This document shows, piece by piece, positions 1 through 9,382 of a stretch of DNA of 64,000 nucleotides. Position 1 is the first letter of the stretch, and the number at the start of each line of letters is the position of its first letter. A program made the translations under genes and the position numbers. Below the pieces are notes generated by a model. That model saw nothing but the letters and a program-made list of their open reading frames with translations. It had not been told where the DNA came from and did not search any database. The DNA comes from Halochromatium salexigens (GTDB lineage: Bacteria > Pseudomonadota > Gammaproteobacteria > Chromatiales > Chromatiaceae), in the NCBI RefSeq assembly GCF_016653295.1, contig NZ_NHSF01000005.1:1-64000 (forward strand). Reading direction: 5' to 3'.

Positions 1-372
1 ACCCTGATCTACTTCTTCAAGGGGCAGGGGCGCGTGGCAGGCACCCTGCTGACCCACACGCCTGGCGACATCGGCATCCCCGCCATCGTGCTCTACGAGT
101 TGAAGGTGGGCATAGCCAAGTCCACCTCACCCCGCAAGCGCCGTGAGCAACTGAAGGCGCTGGCCGAGGCCACGCAGGTCTTGCCCTTTGGCGCAGGGGA
201 AGCCGAAGCCGCCGCCCGTATCCGGGTGAGCCTGGAGAAAGAGGGCAGGCCCATCGGCCCTTACGATCTGCTGATCGCCGGTACGGCGATGGCACGCAAC
301 GCCATCCTCGTCACCCGCAATACTCGGGAATTCGGCCGAATCAGCAAGTTGCGGGTCGAAGACTGGTACTAG
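1..372 (+). CDS. PIN-domain ribonuclease toxin, VapC type (5' partial)
   Basis: This is the C-terminal 123 residues of a PIN-domain protein; the reading frame is open to base 1, so the true start lies outside the window. The visible part opens with LIYFFKG, which normally follows the first catalytic Asp of VapC toxins. It then carries the conserved Glu in VLYELKVG and the distal Asp in YDLLIAGTA, and ends with LVTRNTREF, all typical of the family. VapC proteins are Mg-dependent ribonucleases neutralised by a small VapB antitoxin usually encoded just upstream, which would be outside this window. Cellular role here is inferred only from the family. Confidence 0.85.
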   Translation, partial: TLIYFFKGQGRVAGTLLTHTPGDIGIPAIVLYELKVGIAKSTSPRKRREQLKALAEATQVLPFGAGEAEAAARIRVSLEKEGRPIGPYDLLIAGTAMARNAILVTRNTREFGRISKLRVEDWY

Positions 373-735
373 CGCGCCGTAATGCGGCTGCTTGGCGACG
401 GCAGCGTGCTCAATTCAGTCTACCTCGGGTTCGATGCTGACCCACCAGTGCAGGGTGCGGCGGGTGCGCACGGGGGTAGCTATCCAAGCAGGCGACGGTG
501 CACAAGCCTCGGCATCTGCGCCGCAGGCCTGGACCCCGGGGCAACATCGGCTCCAACCCCGGTCCCTTTGGATATCTCGGTGTTCGCTACCGGTATTGAG
601 CGTCATCCCGGAACACGGCATCAGCAAGAAGTCACCCCAAAATCCTCGTAGCTTCACTTGCCCTGGTCATGGATTTTGGGACCAAAAATCAGTAGCATTA
701 CGGGCCTTCTTCACCGGCAGCGAGCGTCAGCTTGG
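373..735. other. Intergenic stretch with no supported gene
   Basis: About 360 bases between the PIN-domain gene and the binding-protein gene. Short ORFs exist on both strands (for example 415-657 minus) but none shows a recognisable domain, a good ribosome binding site or a coupled neighbour. The only structure seen is a 10-bp inverted repeat near its right end, listed separately. Confidence 0.6.
636..680. repeat. 10-bp inverted repeat upstream of the SBP-DGC operon
   Basis: CCCAAAATCC at 636-645 and its exact reverse complement GGATTTTGGG at 671-680 are separated by 25 bases. It lies 55 bases before the probable start of the binding-protein gene. It could be an operator, a leader hairpin or a relic of a mobile element end; nothing in the sequence decides. 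Confidence 0.5.
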
Positions 736-1623
736 ATGGTTTCACAAGCGCTTTGCGGATCGTTGGCACAGCTTGTCGGAGCGGCCGCAGCGCTGTGTGT
801 CCTCTTCTCACCAACGCCCGGCTCGGCGACCGAACCCGCGCAGGCGCTGATCTATGCGCCACTGCCGCTGGAAAACGCCTCGCTGACGCAGGCGCGCAAT
901 CAGCCGCTGGTCGAGTTGCTGGCGCGGCTGCTGCAGCGCCCGCTCGAGATGCGGCTCTACCCCGATCATGCCGCCCTGCTCGACGCCCTCACAGACGGTG
1001 ACGTCGATCTCGTCGAACTTGGCCCCCTGCCGTTCCTGCTGGCGCGCGAGCGGATGCCTGACCTGCGGGCGGTGGCGACCTTCCGGGAGGCGGATGGGCG
1101 CACCGATTATCGCTGTGTGCTGGTGGCCCCGGTCGATGGCCTGCGGGCGCTGTTCCAGATCGCCGGCCTCGAGCAGCCACTGACGCTGGCGCTGACGCGC
1201 CGGGAATCGACCTGCGGGCCGGCCGCCAGCTTCTGGCTGCTGGCCGAGCACGGCATCGAGCCGACCGCCGTGCAGGCGGCCTATGAAGGCGGGCATGGTG
1301 AGGTGGCGCTGGCCGTGCTGCGGGAGTCGTTCATGCTCGGCGGCGTCAAGGACAGGGTGGCGCGCGATTTCCACGGACTCGGCTTGCGGGTGCTGGCGGC
1401 CTCGCAGCCGGTCCCTGGCTTCGTGCTGGCCGCCAGCCCCGCGCGTCTGGGCGCCGAGGAACGCGAGCGGTTACAGGCCGCGCTGCTGGCCTTGCCCGAG
1501 GATCAACGCGCCATGCTGCAGAACGGCCAGCATGGCTTCGCGCCCTTCGAGTGCCGTCTGTTCGCGCGCATCGAGGCGATGCGCGCATTGACCGCCGACT
1601 GGCTCGATCAGGTCGAGCCCTGA
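736..1623 (+). CDS. Periplasmic phosphate/phosphonate-type substrate-binding protein (PhnD-like)
   Basis: A 295-residue secreted protein. The ATG at 736 is chosen because it begins a hydrophobic signal segment (residues about 8-24) followed by GSATEPAQ, while upstream in-frame starts would bury it. The body has the PhnD-family features: an N-terminal ALIYAPLPLE strand, the GDVDLVELGPLPFLLAR segment near residues 92-110 and the STCGPAASFWLL region near 180. No ABC permease or ATPase is nearby. The stop TGA overlaps the ATG of the next gene (TGATG), and two membrane c-di-GMP enzymes follow, so I infer it presents a ligand to those sensors rather than feeding a transporter. The ligand is unknown. 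Confidence 0.8.
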   Translation: MVSQALCGSLAQLVGAAAALCVLFSPTPGSATEPAQALIYAPLPLENASLTQARNQPLVELLARLLQRPLEMRLYPDHAALLDALTDGDVDLVELGPLPFLLARERMPDLRAVATFREADGRTDYRCVLVAPVDGLRALFQIAGLEQPLTLALTRRESTCGPAASFWLLAEHGIEPTAVQAAYEGGHGEVALAVLRESFMLGGVKDRVARDFHGLGLRVLAASQPVPGFVLAASPARLGAEERERLQAALLALPEDQRAMLQNGQHGFAPFECRLFARIEAMRALTADWLDQVEP

Positions 1624-4412
1624 TGCCGCTCGGGCTGCAGCCATTGGAGGTGGCCCGGCGCCGCCTCCTGGCGCTGGCGTTGATGATCGGTGTGGTGGTG
1701 CCGCTCGCCCTGCTCTCCTATGCCTTGCTGGCCACCGATCGCAATCGCGCCGAGCAGACCCTGCTCGAGCGCAACCTGCTGCTCCTCTCGGTCAGTTGGC
1801 AGGCGACCCAACTGCTGCAACGCAACAGCGTCGAGACCTATTTTCAGGAATATGTCCAAGATGATCCGCGCACCCTCGCATTGCTGCGGGCCGCCCGAGA
1901 TCCGGCGCAAACCGACCGCGCCCGACTGCACCTGTTGCGACACCTGAGCCCCGCCTACGAACGCCTGGTCGAGCGTGGCGTGCGTCAGTTCCACTTCCAT
2001 CGGCCCAATGGCGACAGTTTTCTGCGCTTCCATCATCCGGCTCGCTTCGGTGACAATCTGCTCGCCGTGCGCGCCTCGATCCGGCGGGCCAATACCGACC
2101 TCGAGCCCGTGTTCGGCTTCGAGGTCGGGCGCGTGGTCTCGGGTTATCGGAGCCTGTTTCCGATCATCGACGCGCGGGGCCGCCATCTTGGCAGTGTCGA
2201 ACTCAGCCTGCCGTTCAAGGTCTTGCTCGATGAGCTGCAGGCGCTGATGCCCCAGCACGCCTTTCAACTGCTGCTGCTCGCGCAACGCCAGCGCGCGATC
2301 CTGTTCGAGGAGCAGCAAGGTCTCTACGAGGCCTGGCCGGCCTCGGATCGATTCCTGGTCGAGGACCCGCATCGCCTGCGATCGGATTCACCCGCGCCGC
2401 TGCCAGACTCCATCACGCAGGTGATCGAGGCCCTGGGGCAACAGCCCGCGCTGCTCGCGCGCCTGCACCAAGGCACCGAGCAGGCCTTCCGCTTGCGGGC
2501 CGCAGGGCGGGACTATGCCGTGCTGCAGACGCCGATCATCGATCCGGCCGATGAACAGATCGGTCTGCTGCTCGCCTATGTCGAGGAGCCCGGGCTGACC
2601 GCGCTGGATCAGGCCTTTCAGGGGCGCCTGATCCTGGTCGGGGTGGTGCTGGCGCTGCTCTCGCTCATCCTGCTCTGGCTGCTGCAGGCGCTGGGTCAAC
2701 GGCTCAGCGAGCGCAATCGGCTGCAAGTCATCACCGAGACCCTGGGCCAGGGCCTGTATCTGACCGATGCCAAGGCGCGGATCATCCGCATCAATCCCCA
2801 TGGCCGCGCCCTGCTGGGCTATCCCGAGTCGATCTTGCTCGGTGCCCACGCCCACGATCTGTTTCATTACCACCAGGAGAACGCCTTCACGGCGGAGGCG
2901 AGCTGTCCGATCCTAACCACCGTGCGCGCGGGCCGCGAGTATCGCGCCGAGACCCGCTTTCGGCGCGCCGATGGGCAGCTGTTCGATGTACTCGTCGTCA
3001 GCCGACCGCTGCTGCGCAAAGGCGACTATGTCGGCGCGGTGACCCTGTTCGAGGACATCGGCGAGCGCAAACAGGCCGAGCGCGCGCTGGTCGAGAGTCG
3101 CCAGCGACTGGCCAATATCATCTGGGGCACGGGCGTGGGCACTTGGGAATGGAACCTGCAGACCGGCGAGACGCACCTCAATGAACGTTGGGCCGAGATG
3201 ATCGGCTACCGCCTGGAGGAACTGGAGCCGGTCTCGATCGAGACCTGGCGCCGTGTCGCCCACCCCGAGGATTTGGCCGAATCCGAGGCGGCGTTCGCAC
3301 GCCACTTCGCCGGCGAGCGCGATCACTACGAGGCCGAGGTGCGCATACGCCATCGCTCGGGTGAGTGGATCTGCGTGCTGGACCGGGGGCGCCTCCTCAC
3401 CCGGACCCTGGACGGTGAGCCCGAGTGGATCGTCGGCACCCATCTCGATATCACCGCGCGCAAGCGCGCCGAACTCGCCGTCAGGCAAACGACCCGTCTG
3501 CTGCAGGCGGCGTTGGAGAGTTCTCCCTCGGGGATCCTGATCGCCGAGGCCCCGGAGAGCCGGATTCGTTTCGCCAATCGTCCCGCCCTCGAGCTGCTGG
3601 CGATCGCGCCCGCGCGCCTCGCGGATGCAAGCCCCCTCGCGTTGTCCAATCACGATGCCGACTGGCAGGTCTTACGACCGGATGGTCAGCCCATGGCGCT
3701 GCAAGAGCGCCCGCTGACGCGCGCCATGACCGAGGGTGAGACCGTGACCGGTGAAGAGGTCATCCTGGTCGGCGTGGACGGGCGCCAGCGCTGGGTCAGC
3801 CTGTCGGCGGCGCCGATCAAGGATGATGAGGATCGCATCAGCGCCGGGATCGTGGTGCTGGCCGACATCAGCGCACAGAAAGCAGTCCAACACCGATTGC
3901 AGCGCAGCGCGCATTATGATGCCCTCACCGGCCTGCCCAACCGGGTCTTGCTGACCGACCGGCTGGAGCAGGCGATGGCGCGCTCACAGCGCAGTGGTGA
4001 CCGGCTTGCGCTGGCGTTCATCGACCTCGATCGGTTCAAACCGGTCAATGACCAATACGGTCATGCGGCAGGCGATCAGTTGCTGGTCACCCTGGCGCGG
4101 CGCATGCGCGAGTGTCTGCGCGGCATGGATACACTCGCGCGCTTGGGGGGTGATGAGTTCGTCGCCCTGCTCTGCGATCTGGCCGACGAGGCCGATGCGC
4201 GGGTGCTGGTCGAGCGCCTGCTCGCGGCGCTCTCGAGCGAGGTCACGCTGGGCGAGGCACGGGTGCGAGTGGGTGGTAGCATTGGGCTGACCTTCTATCC
4301 ACAACCGCTCGCGCGGGATGCCGAGCAACTCCTACATCAGGCCGATCAGGCCATGTACCAGGCCAAGCTCAAGGGACGCAATGCCTGGTGCCTGTTCGAG
4401 GGATCCGCGTGA
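1623..4412 (+). CDS. Membrane diguanylate cyclase with Cache-like sensor and three PAS domains
   Basis: 929 residues starting at the ATG that overlaps the stop of the binding-protein gene. Order seen: transmembrane helix about 15-37, a periplasmic Cache-like sensor (contains FHFHRPNGDSFLRFH and the SGYRSLFPIID segment), second helix about 333-356, PAS domains about 368-490, 495-620 and 621-755, then GGDEF about 760-929. The active-site GGDEF is intact near 842-846, and an RxxD inhibitory site (RGMD) lies five residues before it, so an active, product-inhibited cyclase making c-di-GMP from GTP is expected. Its sensor half is nearly duplicated in the next gene. Its stop overlaps that gene's GTG start. 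Confidence 0.9.
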   Translation: MPLGLQPLEVARRRLLALALMIGVVVPLALLSYALLATDRNRAEQTLLERNLLLLSVSWQATQLLQRNSVETYFQEYVQDDPRTLALLRAARDPAQTDRARLHLLRHLSPAYERLVERGVRQFHFHRPNGDSFLRFHHPARFGDNLLAVRASIRRANTDLEPVFGFEVGRVVSGYRSLFPIIDARGRHLGSVELSLPFKVLLDELQALMPQHAFQLLLLAQRQRAILFEEQQGLYEAWPASDRFLVEDPHRLRSDSPAPLPDSITQVIEALGQQPALLARLHQGTEQAFRLRAAGRDYAVLQTPIIDPADEQIGLLLAYVEEPGLTALDQAFQGRLILVGVVLALLSLILLWLLQALGQRLSERNRLQVITETLGQGLYLTDAKARIIRINPHGRALLGYPESILLGAHAHDLFHYHQENAFTAEASCPILTTVRAGREYRAETRFRRADGQLFDVLVVSRPLLRKGDYVGAVTLFEDIGERKQAERALVESRQRLANIIWGTGVGTWEWNLQTGETHLNERWAEMIGYRLEELEPVSIETWRRVAHPEDLAESEAAFARHFAGERDHYEAEVRIRHRSGEWICVLDRGRLLTRTLDGEPEWIVGTHLDITARKRAELAVRQTTRLLQAALESSPSGILIAEAPESRIRFANRPALELLAIAPARLADASPLALSNHDADWQVLRPDGQPMALQERPLTRAMTEGETVTGEEVILVGVDGRQRWVSLSAAPIKDDEDRISAGIVVLADISAQKAVQHRLQRSAHYDALTGLPNRVLLTDRLEQAMARSQRSGDRLALAFIDLDRFKPVNDQYGHAAGDQLLVTLARRMRECLRGMDTLARLGGDEFVALLCDLADEADARVLVERLLAALSSEVTLGEARVRVGGSIGLTFYPQPLARDAEQLLHQADQAMYQAKLKGRNAWCLFEGSA

Positions 4413-7400
4413 AAGCAGGCCTCGCCGGCCAAGGTTTGAACAGGCGTGCTCGACCTCTAGCGGTCCGTCGGCGACGGCGCTGGGGCTGGGCGCTGGCCTC
4501 GGCCTGGTTGCTCGCCGCGCTCATGGCGCTGGGGGTGTTTTGGATCGAGCATGAGAGGTCGGTGCAGGCGCTGTTGGAGCGCAATCTGTCGATGCTGGCG
4601 ATCAGTTGGCAGGCGACACAGGACTTGCAGCGCCATACGGTGGCGACCTATTTCGAGGAATATGTCGCGCAGCCGCGCACCCTGGCCTTGCTGCGGGCGG
4701 CGCAAGATCCCGACCAGATCGATGCCGCACGCCTGCAGTTGTTCCGGCATCTGAGCCCGGCCTATGCGCGCATGGTCGAGCGCGGTCTGCACCATTTCCA
4801 CTTCCATCGGCCCAATGGCGACAGCTTGCTGCGCTTTCATCAGCCGGCGCGTTTTGGCGACAACCTGCTGGCGGTGCGCGCCTCGATCCGCCGCGCCAAT
4901 ACCGACCTCGAGCCGGTGTTCGGGTTCGAAGGCGGACGGACGATGTCCGGTTACCGCAGCGTGTTTCCGATCATCGATGATCAGGGCCGGCATTTGGGCA
5001 GCGTGGAGTTCAGCCTGCCGTTCAAGGCCCTGCTCGAAGAGCTGCGGGCGCTGATGCCACGGCATGCGTTCCAGTTGCTGCTCCATGCGCAACGCCAGCG
5101 CGACACCCTCTTCGATGCCCAGCAAGGTCTGTACGCCCCCTGGCCGGCCTCGGCGGCGTTCCTGATCGAGGATCCACACCGCCGGCGGGCGGATGCACCG
5201 CCACCGCTGCCGGCGGCGCTCGAGCCACTGGTCGCGCGCCTCGGTGAGCACCCGGCGCTCATCGAACGGCTCCAGCAAGGCCAGCCCCAGGCGTTTCGAC
5301 TGCGCGCCGAAGACCACCCGTACGCACTGCTCGCGCTGCCGGTACACGACCCCAGTGGGGCCGAGGTCGGCGTGCTGCTCGCCTATGTCGCCGAGCCGGG
5401 CTTATCCGCGCTGGATCGGGCGCTGCTGGTGCGTGTCATCGGCGCCTGGTTGGCATTGCTGGCGGTGGCGGTGGTGCTGTTTTACTTGCTGCGCGCGTTG
5501 GATGAAAAGCTCGGCGAACGGCATCGCCTCAAGGTGATCGCCGACACCCTGGGTCAGGGACTGTACCTGACCAATGCCGAGCATCGGATCGTCACCGTGA
5601 ACCCCTATGCCCAGGAGCTGCTCGGCTACAGCGAGGCGCAACTCGCCGGCCAGTCGCCGCATGCGCTGTTTCACCACCACGAGGACCAGGACACCAGCGG
5701 GCCGAGCGCCCCGCCCTGTCCGATCGCCGAGGCGATGCTTGCCGGGCAGGAGTATCGCCAGGAAACCGTCTTCCGGCGCGCCGATGGAGACTGCTTCGAG
5801 ACCTTGGTGGTCGCCCGACCGCTGCTGCAAAACGGCGACTTCGCCGGTGCCGTCACCCTGTTCGAGGATATCCACGCACAGAAGAAGCACCGTCAGGCGA
5901 TCGACGCGATCGCCCAGACCATCGCCGCCGAGGACAGCGCGGCGTCGATCCTCGCCACCACCTGCCACCACCTCGGCGAGGCCCTGGCGGCGGACCGGGC
6001 GCTGGTCTACGACATCGATTTCGAGCAGCAACTGATCATCGGGCTGCATGAGTGGCTCAATCCCGCCCAACCCGACGTGTCTTCCTCCATCGGCCGCTAC
6101 CCGCTGGCGACCTTCAGGGATGGGGTCACCTACATGCGCCAGGCGCGCACCTGGTTGGTCAGCCAGGCCGATGCCATCCACCCGGCGCTGAGCCAGGATG
6201 GCTCGGCGCGCCTCCTGCATGAGCGGATGCGCATCAGCACCCTGTGCTGGTATCCGTTCAACGTGCGCGAGGATGGCTACCACCTGCTGGTGTTCAACTG
6301 GTTGACTCCCCAGCCGGCGCCGGATGAACACCAATTGGGGTTCATCACCTCCGCCGCCGGACTCACGGAACTGGCCCTCAACAAGATCCGCATGCTCGAA
6401 CAGCACCAGCAGCAGTTGGAGCAGATCGCCCACTACGACAGCCTCACCGGCTTGCCCAACCGGGTGTTGCTGGTCGATCGTCTCCGCCAAGCGATGGCGC
6501 AGACCAGCCGCCGTGGCGGGCGCATGGTCGTGGCCTATCTGGATCTGGATGGCTTCAAGGCCATCAATGAGACCCATGGCCATGCGGCAGGTGATCGGTT
6601 GCTGGTCGGTGTGGCGAAGAGACTGGCCCACGTCCTGCGCGCGGGCGACACCCTGGCGCGGCTGGGCGGTGATGAGTTTGCCGTCGTGTTCACCGATGTG
6701 CCGCCCTTCGAGGCCAGCTTGCCCTTGTTGCAAGACGTGCTGCGGGCCGCCGCCGAACCCCATCAGGAGCAGGGGCTGCGGTTACGGGTCTCGGCCAGTC
6801 TGGGGGCGAGCCTGTATCCGCAGGCCGAGCCGGTGGATGCCGATCAATTGCTGCGCCAGGCCGATCAGGCGATGTATCAGGCCAAGCTCACCGGTAAGAA
6901 TCGTTATCATCTCTTCGATGAGGCCTATGACCGCCAATTGCGCGAGCACCATGAAGGCCGTGAAGGCATTCGCCACGCGCTCGCACGGCAAGAATTCGTC
7001 CTCTACTACCAGCCCAAGGTGGATATGCGCCACGGCAGGGTGATCGGCGCCGAGGCGCTGATCCGCTGGCAACACCCCGAGCGCGGCGTCTTGCCCCCAG
7101 GCGCGTTCTTGCCGCTCATCGCCAATGATCCGCTGATCGTGGCGCTGGGCGATTGGGTGATCGAGGCGGCGCTGGCGCAAGTCAGCGCCTGGCGTGCCGC
7201 CGGTCTGGTGCTGCCGGTCAGCGTCAATGTCGATGCCCTGCAACTGGCCCAGGCCGATTTCATCGCCAAACTGCGCGCGGCCTTGGCCCGTCATCCACAG
7301 GCACACCCCAGCGATCTGGAATTGGAAGTGCTGGAAACCAGCGCCCTGGAGGATATCGTCGCGGTCACCAAGACCCTGCGTGCCGTGCAGGCGTTGGGCC

Positions 7401-7723
7401 TGTCCTTGGCGCTGGATGACTTCGGCACCGGCTACTCCTCGCTGAGCTATCTGAAACGCCTGCCGGTCGAAACCATCAAGATCGATCAGAGCTTCGTGCG
7501 CGATATGCTCGATGACCCGGACGATCTGGCGATCCTCGAGGGCATCATCAGTCTGGCCGCCGCGTTTCGGCGTCAGGTCCTGGCCGAAGGCGTGGAGACC
7601 GCCGCCCACAGCGAACGTCTGCTGCAACTCGGCTGCACGCTCGGCCAGGGCTATGCGATCGCCCGCCCGATGCCGGCCGAGGATCTCTCGCGTTGGTGCG
7701 CGAGCCGGATGCCCAGCCCCTAG
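4409..7723 (+). CDS. Membrane GGDEF/EAL protein with Cache-like sensor, PAS and GAF domains
   Basis: 1104 residues from a GTG at 4409 that overlaps the upstream TGA (GTGA). Layout: helix about 28-46, periplasmic sensor closely matching that of the preceding gene, helix about 336-361, PAS about 373-495, GAF-like region about 495-665, GGDEF about 675-840, EAL about 860-1104. The GGDEF motif is intact with RAGD as inhibitory site. The EAL half keeps GAEALIRW, LDDFGTGYSS, KIDQSFVRD and LAEGVET, so phosphodiesterase activity is plausible; both activities may coexist or one may be silent in vivo. The coupled gene order suggests the three proteins work as one signalling unit. Confidence 0.9.
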   Translation: MKAGLAGQGLNRRARPLAVRRRRRWGWALASAWLLAALMALGVFWIEHERSVQALLERNLSMLAISWQATQDLQRHTVATYFEEYVAQPRTLALLRAAQDPDQIDAARLQLFRHLSPAYARMVERGLHHFHFHRPNGDSLLRFHQPARFGDNLLAVRASIRRANTDLEPVFGFEGGRTMSGYRSVFPIIDDQGRHLGSVEFSLPFKALLEELRALMPRHAFQLLLHAQRQRDTLFDAQQGLYAPWPASAAFLIEDPHRRRADAPPPLPAALEPLVARLGEHPALIERLQQGQPQAFRLRAEDHPYALLALPVHDPSGAEVGVLLAYVAEPGLSALDRALLVRVIGAWLALLAVAVVLFYLLRALDEKLGERHRLKVIADTLGQGLYLTNAEHRIVTVNPYAQELLGYSEAQLAGQSPHALFHHHEDQDTSGPSAPPCPIAEAMLAGQEYRQETVFRRADGDCFETLVVARPLLQNGDFAGAVTLFEDIHAQKKHRQAIDAIAQTIAAEDSAASILATTCHHLGEALAADRALVYDIDFEQQLIIGLHEWLNPAQPDVSSSIGRYPLATFRDGVTYMRQARTWLVSQADAIHPALSQDGSARLLHERMRISTLCWYPFNVREDGYHLLVFNWLTPQPAPDEHQLGFITSAAGLTELALNKIRMLEQHQQQLEQIAHYDSLTGLPNRVLLVDRLRQAMAQTSRRGGRMVVAYLDLDGFKAINETHGHAAGDRLLVGVAKRLAHVLRAGDTLARLGGDEFAVVFTDVPPFEASLPLLQDVLRAAAEPHQEQGLRLRVSASLGASLYPQAEPVDADQLLRQADQAMYQAKLTGKNRYHLFDEAYDRQLREHHEGREGIRHALARQEFVLYYQPKVDMRHGRVIGAEALIRWQHPERGVLPPGAFLPLIANDPLIVALGDWVIEAALAQVSAWRAAGLVLPVSVNVDALQLAQADFIAKLRAALARHPQAHPSDLELEVLETSALEDIVAVTKTLRAVQALGLSLALDDFGTGYSSLSYLKRLPVETIKIDQSFVRDMLDDPDDLAILEGIISLAAAFRRQVLAEGVETAAHSERLLQLGCTLGQGYAIARPMPAEDLSRWCASRMPSP

Positions 7724-7815
7724 CCCCAGCGACGGGCAACGGTTAAGCTTGATCGTTTGGCCTTGCGACGGGTGCTGCTTCGCCCGGCGCGCCGTGCCAC
7801 AGCGAACACTCAACG

Positions 7816-8589
7816 ATGTACGACTATCATTGCACAACGGTCAAGCCAGGGCGCCTGTTCGGGCTCGGGGTCGGCCCGGGCGACCCCGAGCTGATCACCG
7901 TCAAGGCGCTGCGGCGACTGCGCGAATCGCAGGTGATCGCCTATTATGCCGGCCCGCACAAGCACGGCAATGCGCTCACCAGCGTCGAGTCCTGGCTGCG
8001 CGACGATCAGCAACGCCTGGCGCTGATCTATCCGGTCACCGGCCGCCCGCCGCCGCCGCCGTTCGACTACGAGGCCACCATGCGCGCCTTCTACGATGCC
8101 TGCGCCGAGCGCGTCGCCGAACAGCTCGGCGCCGGGCGCGATGTCGCCGCGCTGTGCGAGGGCGATCCGCTGTTCTACGGCTCTTTCATGTACCTGCATG
8201 ATCGCCTCGCCGAGCGTTTCGAGACCGAGGTGGTGCCGGGCGTCTGCTCGGTGGTGGCCAGCGCCTCGGTGCTGCAAACGCCGCTGGTCTATCGCGACCA
8301 GACCTTCCTGGTGCTCGCCGGCACCCTGCCGGAGGCGGAGCTGGAGCGCTTGCTGGCCGAGACCCAGGCGGCGGCGATCATGAAACTCGGCAGCAACTTC
8401 GAGAAGGTCCGCCGGGTGCTCCTGCGGCTCGGGCTCGCTGAGCGCGCGCGCTATGTCGAGCGCGCGACCATGGCCGATGAGCAGATCCGCGCGCTGGCCG
8501 AGGTCGATCCGGCGCGGGTGCCCTATTTCTCGATGATCCTGGTGCCGGGCGAGCGGTGGCGGGGGGAATCGATCAGCGATGCAGACTAA
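7816..8589 (+). CDS. cobI: Precorrin-2 C20-methyltransferase
   Basis: 257 residues, the usual length of CobI/CbiL. It adds the C20 methyl group to precorrin-2 using S-adenosylmethionine in cobalamin synthesis. The SAM-binding GLGVGPGDPELIT motif is at residues about 14-26, and the tetrapyrrole methylase signature CEGDPLFYGSFMYL is around 114-127, with PGVCSVVASAS near 139. It overlaps the following cobJ by 11 bases, so the two are almost certainly cotranscribed. Because cobK, cobJ and cobZ are present nearby, the cobalt-late (CobI) naming is preferred over CbiL, but substrate metal state cannot be read from sequence. Confidence 0.92.
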   Translation: MYDYHCTTVKPGRLFGLGVGPGDPELITVKALRRLRESQVIAYYAGPHKHGNALTSVESWLRDDQQRLALIYPVTGRPPPPPFDYEATMRAFYDACAERVAEQLGAGRDVAALCEGDPLFYGSFMYLHDRLAERFETEVVPGVCSVVASASVLQTPLVYRDQTFLVLAGTLPEAELERLLAETQAAAIMKLGSNFEKVRRVLLRLGLAERARYVERATMADEQIRALAEVDPARVPYFSMILVPGERWRGESISDAD

Positions 8590-9382
8590 CCCGCACAGCC
8601 GCACACAGGCCAAACCGCGCGGCTGGCTGCGCGTGATCGGGCTCGGCCCCGGTGATCCGGCCCTGCTCGCCCCGGCCGCGCGCGCGGCGCTGAGCGAGGC
8701 CGAGGAGATCATCGGCTACCGCACCTATCTCCAGCTCGCGGGGCCGTTTCGCGACGATCAGCGCGTGCACGACTCCGACAACCGGGTCGAACTCGAGCGT
8801 GCCCGCCAGGCCTTCCAGCTCGCCGCCGCCGGGCGCCGCGTGGTCGTGGTCTCCTCCGGTGATCCCGGCGTCTTCGCCATGGCCACGGCGGTGATGGAGG
8901 CGTTGGAGCAGGCCGAGGACCCGGCTTGGCGACAGGTCGATCTGGACATCATCCCCGGCATCTCGGCCGCGCACGCCGCCGCCGCCCGCGTCGGCGCGCC
9001 GCTTGGGCACGACTTCTGCACCCTGTCGCTGTCGGACAACCTCAAGCCTTGGTCGGTGATCACCCGCCGCTTGCAGCTCGCCGCCGAGGCCGATCTGGTG
9101 ATCGCGCTCTACAACCCGCGTTCACGCGCGCGAGCGCACCAGTTCAGCGAGGCGCTGGCGCTGTTGCGCGAGCAGCGCGCGCCCGAAACCGCGGTGATCC
9201 TGGGCCGCTCGATCGGCCGCGCCGACGAGCAAGTCATTGTCACGACCCTCGCCGAGATCGATCCCGCGCAGGTCGATATGCGCACGGTGGTGATCATCGG
9301 CTCGTCGCAGACCCGCGTCATCGACGCGACCGAAGGCCGGCGGTGGGTCTATACGCCGCGCTGGTATCCCGAAGAGCGTTAG
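8579..9382 (+). CDS. cobJ: Precorrin-3B C17-methyltransferase (ring contraction)
   Basis: 267 residues. CobJ methylates C17 and drives ring contraction of precorrin-3B to precorrin-4. Family motifs: GLGPGDPALLAPAA near the N-terminus, IGYRTYLQL, SSGDPGVFAMA and the C-terminal VIIGSSQTR. It starts inside the end of cobI. Its TAG stop interlocks with the TAA of the convergent cobK, the two genes sharing four bases (9379-9382), so transcription of the two cobalamin arms must meet here. No fused CobH or CbiG domain is present, unlike some CobJ/CbiH proteins. Confidence 0.93.
   Translation: MQTNPHSRTQAKPRGWLRVIGLGPGDPALLAPAARAALSEAEEIIGYRTYLQLAGPFRDDQRVHDSDNRVELERARQAFQLAAAGRRVVVVSSGDPGVFAMATAVMEALEQAEDPAWRQVDLDIIPGISAAHAAAARVGAPLGHDFCTLSLSDNLKPWSVITRRLQLAAEADLVIALYNPRSRARAHQFSEALALLREQRAPETAVILGRSIGRADEQVIVTTLAEIDPAQVDMRTVVIIGSSQTRVIDATEGRRWVYTPRWYPEER

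Noticed and set aside
415-657. 80-codon minus-strand ORF near the PIN gene as a transposase relic
   Set aside because: The end resembles no family I can name; evidence too weak to annotate.
7724-7815. Cobalamin riboswitch before cobI
   Set aside because: The gap is only 92 bases and no conserved B12-box sequence was seen.
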